A stretch of DNA of 7,671 bases, from positions 1-7,671 of the forward strand of contig JAUXGM010000104.1 in assembly GCA_030622125.1 (NCBI GenBank). The letters are read 5' to 3'. The translations under genes and the position numbers were made by a program. Each line of letters starts with the position of its first letter. Position 1 is the stretch's first letter. Shown here piece by piece: positions 5,929-7,671 of the stretch. This DNA comes from a bacterium (GTDB taxonomy: Bacteria; AUK180). The notes under the pieces were generated by a model. That model saw only the letters and a list, made by a program, of their open reading frames with translations. It had not been told where the DNA came from and did no database searches.

Positions 5929-7014
5929 CTAAGAATTGTTCTTTTTAAATTTTGCAAGAAAATCAACAAGTGCTTCAATGCCCCTGTATGGAACTGCATT
6001 GTAAATGGAAGCTCTCAATCCGCCGACCGAACGATGTCCTTTTATACCGATAAGTCCTTTTGTCTTTGCCTCTTCAATTGCCTTTGCTTCAAGATCTCTA
6101 TTTTTTAAAATAAATGTAACATTCATCTTTGATCTTGATTCTTTTTCGGTAGTACCGATATAAAAACCATCCGAATTGTCAATGAAATCATAGAGAAGTC
6201 CTGCTTTTTTCTCATTTTCCTTTTCTATTGCTTCAAGACCACCGGCATTTTTTATCCATTTCATTACAAGTCCAATGATGTATATTGGAAATGTTGGCGG
6301 GGTATTGAACATTGAATCCTTCTTTATATGTGTTTCATAATTGAGCATTGTGAATAGATTTACTTTTTTTTGTCTTTCAAGAATATCTTTTTTTATAACT
6401 ACAATGTATGCCCCTGCTGGACCAACATTCTTTTGTGCACCTGCATAGATGAGCGAAAACTTTGAAAAATCAAGCTTCCTACTCATAAAATCGCTTGACA
6501 TATCACATATCAACGGGATATTTCCCACCTCAGGGATTGTTTGCCATTGTGTTCCTCTAATCGTATTATTGGATGTAAAATGGATATAGGCGGCATTCTC
6601 ATCAAATTTTATATCTTTGGGAATATAGGTAAATTCCTTGTCTTCAGAACTTGCTACAACATGGATATTTCCTGCTTTCTTTGCTTCCTTTATCGCCTTT
6701 GTTGACCATGCACCTGTATCTACATAATCAGCAACTGTACCCTCTTTCAAAAAATTATACGGGATCATCGCAAATTGCATACTTGCACCACCACCCAGGA
6801 AGAGAACTTTATAATCATCTGAAAGTCCCAAAATCTCTAACACATTCTTTTGAGCTGTTTTAATGATCTCATCGTAATCCTTTGAACGATGGCTCAATTC
6901 CATAACGGACATTCCCGTTTTTTTGTAACTTAGAAGCTCTTTCTGTGCTTCTTTTAATACCTCTAAGGGCAATGCTGCCGGGCCTGCATTAAAGTTGTAA
7001 ATCCTTTTTGTCAT
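5929..7014 (-). CDS. serC: Phosphoserine aminotransferase
   Basis: SerC transfers the amino group of glutamate to 3-phosphohydroxypyruvate, giving phosphoserine. It is a cytoplasmic PLP enzyme of the class V aminotransferase fold. The 361-residue length is typical. Visible signatures are the N-terminal NFNAGPAALP (7-16), the cofactor-phosphate loop GGGASMQF (74-81), W103 in TGAWS, D171 in CDMSSDF, the PLP lysine K195 in AGAQKNVGPAG, and the C-terminal GHRSVGGLRASIYNA (326-340) with substrate-phosphate arginines. All expected residues are present, so it should be active. It is the first gene of a serC-serA operon, with GGAGG (7021-7025) before the ATG. SerB (phosphoserine phosphatase), needed to finish the pathway, is not in this window. 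Confidence 0.96.
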   Translation of the reverse strand: MTKRIYNFNAGPAALPLEVLKEAQKELLSYKKTGMSVMELSHRSKDYDEIIKTAQKNVLEILGLSDDYKVLFLGGGASMQFAMIPYNFLKEGTVADYVDTGAWSTKAIKEAKKAGNIHVVASSEDKEFTYIPKDIKFDENAAYIHFTSNNTIRGTQWQTIPEVGNIPLICDMSSDFMSRKLDFSKFSLIYAGAQKNVGPAGAYIVVIKKDILERQKKVNLFTMLNYETHIKKDSMFNTPPTFPIYIIGLVMKWIKNAGGLEAIEKENEKKAGLLYDFIDNSDGFYIGTTEKESRSKMNVTFILKNRDLEAKAIEEAKTKGLIGIKGHRSVGGLRASIYNAVPYRGIEALVDFLAKFKKNNS

Positions 7015-7020
7015 ATCACA

Positions 7021-7077
7021 CCTCCAACGGCTAAAATTTTAATTAAATATGATAATATTTTTTTCTCATTTTGTCAA
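7021..7077 (-). promoter_or_regulatory. Promoter and ribosome binding site of the serC-serA operon
   Basis: On the minus strand TTGACA (7072-7077) is followed after 17 bp by TATCAT (7049-7054), one base off consensus. The expected start near 7042 leaves a leader of about 28 nt with GGAGG at 7021-7025. The leader is too short for a riboswitch or attenuator, and no operator was recognised. Confidence 0.75.
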
Positions 7078-7107
7078 GTTATTTTTTTCATTCTTTATTA
7101 ATTTAAT

Positions 7108-7247
7108 AACCACAGAGCACCAGAGCACAAAAAAAGTGAATAGTGAACCACAACCTTAGGAAGATGCTGGACATGCCACCGCACTAATATTTAGTTCGGA
7201 ACTAAGCATCTATTATTCCTCTGCGAACTCTGCGTCTCTGCGGTGAA
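7108..7247. repeat. 140-bp element with imperfect CTCTGCG/CAGAG inverted ends
   Basis: The left end (7108-7128) carries CCACAGAG and CACCAGAG units. The right end (7219-7247) carries CTCTGCGAA, CTCTGCGT and CTCTGCGG followed by TGAA. The ends are approximate reverse complements of each other. Inside are a 15-bp palindrome TTAGTTCGGAACTAA (7191-7205) and a 7-bp inverted pair AGATGCT (7162-7168) and AGCATCT (7205-7211). From memory, the CTCTGCG phrase resembles strings found in intergenic DNA of many unrelated environmental bacteria. It is probably a non-coding repeat or a small composite element. I see no gene in it. Confidence 0.45.
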
Positions 7248-7397
7248 TCTCTCCTTTCTTCAACTCATAACTCAAAACTTTATTTCTCCCTCGCTAAACC
7301 CTGAAAATCAAGATTTTAAAAGAACCTATAAAATGGAAATTTAAGTTTTCAATATCTGTTACAGTTTTTCTTACTTAAAGAAAATTACTTAATTAAG

Positions 7398-7418
7398 TTG
7401 ACAAAATTTATTGTCCCC
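7398..7418. repeat. Solitary GGGGAC-type repeat end
   Basis: Read on the minus strand, the segment starts GGGGACAATAAATTTTGTC and contains a 5-bp stem GACAA/TTGTC. It has the GGGGAC start of the larger element at 4788-4985 but a different continuation, and no partner arm is visible nearby. It may be a remnant of a REP-like element. The rest of 7260-7572 shows nothing I can support beyond general AT-richness. Confidence 0.25.
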
Positions 7419-7572
7419 GATTTTTAATATTGATTTCGGATAATTCCTGATCATCACAACTCCTTTTCCATCCCGTATTAATGAACTCCAATATCCCGTA
7501 AAATATGTGTTTTATTATTATAAGACTTTTTGGAATTTAATTCAAGGGAATTGTGTAAATTTCCCGTATGCA

Positions 7573-7612
7573 CATATTCGCATATTCGCATATTCGCATA
7601 TTCGCATATACG
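7573..7612. repeat. Octamer tandem repeat, (CATATTCG)4 plus one variant
   Basis: Four perfect copies of CATATTCG (7573-7604) are followed by the variant CATATACG (7605-7612). The array lies in non-coding DNA. Perfect short units make it a likely variable-number locus through replication slippage. No spacers are present, so it is not a CRISPR. Confidence 0.9.
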
Positions 7613-7647
7613 CTTGCACCAATCAAATAAAAAATGAGATTATTACA

Positions 7648-7667
7648 CCTTTGATGTGAATCAAAGG
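7648..7667. promoter_or_regulatory. FNR/CRP-family palindrome, or small hairpin, at the right edge
   Basis: CCTTTGAT and ATCAAAGG form a perfect 8-bp inverted repeat around GTGA. The core TTGAT-N4-ATCAA (7651-7664) is a perfect match to the FNR binding consensus, so this may be an operator for a gene beyond the window. As RNA it would be a short stem with a GTGA (GNRA-type) loop. No U-run follows on either visible side, which argues against a terminator. Confidence 0.5.
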
Positions 7668-7671
7668 CTCA

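Noticed and set aside
7398-7430. TTGACA at 7398-7403 as a plus-strand promoter
   Set aside because: The nearest TATAAT-like hexamers are 19-21 bp away and weak, and no gene follows in the window.
7573-7612. CRISPR array
   Set aside because: The units are 8 bp and directly abutting, with no spacers and no cas genes.

Overview
This is a low-GC, gene-sparse window. It fits a Gram-negative-type bacterium: an exported protein ends in an aromatic residue like an outer-membrane beta-barrel, and the promoters are textbook sigma-70 (TTGACA, 17-bp spacer, TATAAT). The restriction enzyme resembles TdeIII of Treponema. The barrel protein resembles an uncharacterised family that I associate, from memory, with Bacteroidota, Cloacimonadota and similar lineages. 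I cannot name the organism. The presence of de novo serine synthesis genes and a perfect FNR-type palindrome at the right edge suits an anaerobic or facultative lifestyle, but this is weak evidence.

Layout. Bases 1-388 hold no gene. They contain a 134-bp element with perfect 15-bp inverted ends and internal hairpins, a short periodic repeat and a REP-like hairpin. Bases 389-667 (minus) encode a small two-helix membrane protein (DUF4282 type) with a consensus promoter and ribosome binding site. Bases 764-3378 (minus) encode a two-gene restriction-modification system: an amino-methyltransferase, then a TdeIII-like endonuclease overlapping it by ATGA. A possible 37-residue leader ORF (3344-3457) overlaps the methyltransferase start. 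Bases 3534-4778 (plus) encode a predicted outer-membrane barrel protein, divergent from the restriction operon. The two promoters sit back to back with their -35 boxes 3 bp apart, and each places an AUG at or next to the predicted transcription start. Between the convergent barrel gene and serA lies a 198-bp element with perfect 28-bp inverted ends (4788-4985). Bases 4990-7014 (minus) are the serC-serA operon, which makes 3-phosphohydroxypyruvate and phosphoserine from 3-phosphoglycerate. Bases 7015-7671 contain no recognisable gene. They hold the serC promoter, a 140-bp element with CTCTGCG-type inverted ends, an octamer tandem repeat and the FNR-like palindrome.

How it fits together. Two housekeeping biosynthetic genes sit next to a mobile-type defence operon and an orphan surface protein. 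Every intergenic gap longer than about 200 bp is filled by a different small repeat. The GGGAC-ended elements look like passengers of REP-associated (Y1) transposases. No transposase is encoded here, so any mobilisation would be in trans. I found no complete novel multigene system. The most unusual items are the 198-bp and 134-bp elements, the leaderless divergent promoter pair and the overlapping leader ORF of the methyltransferase.
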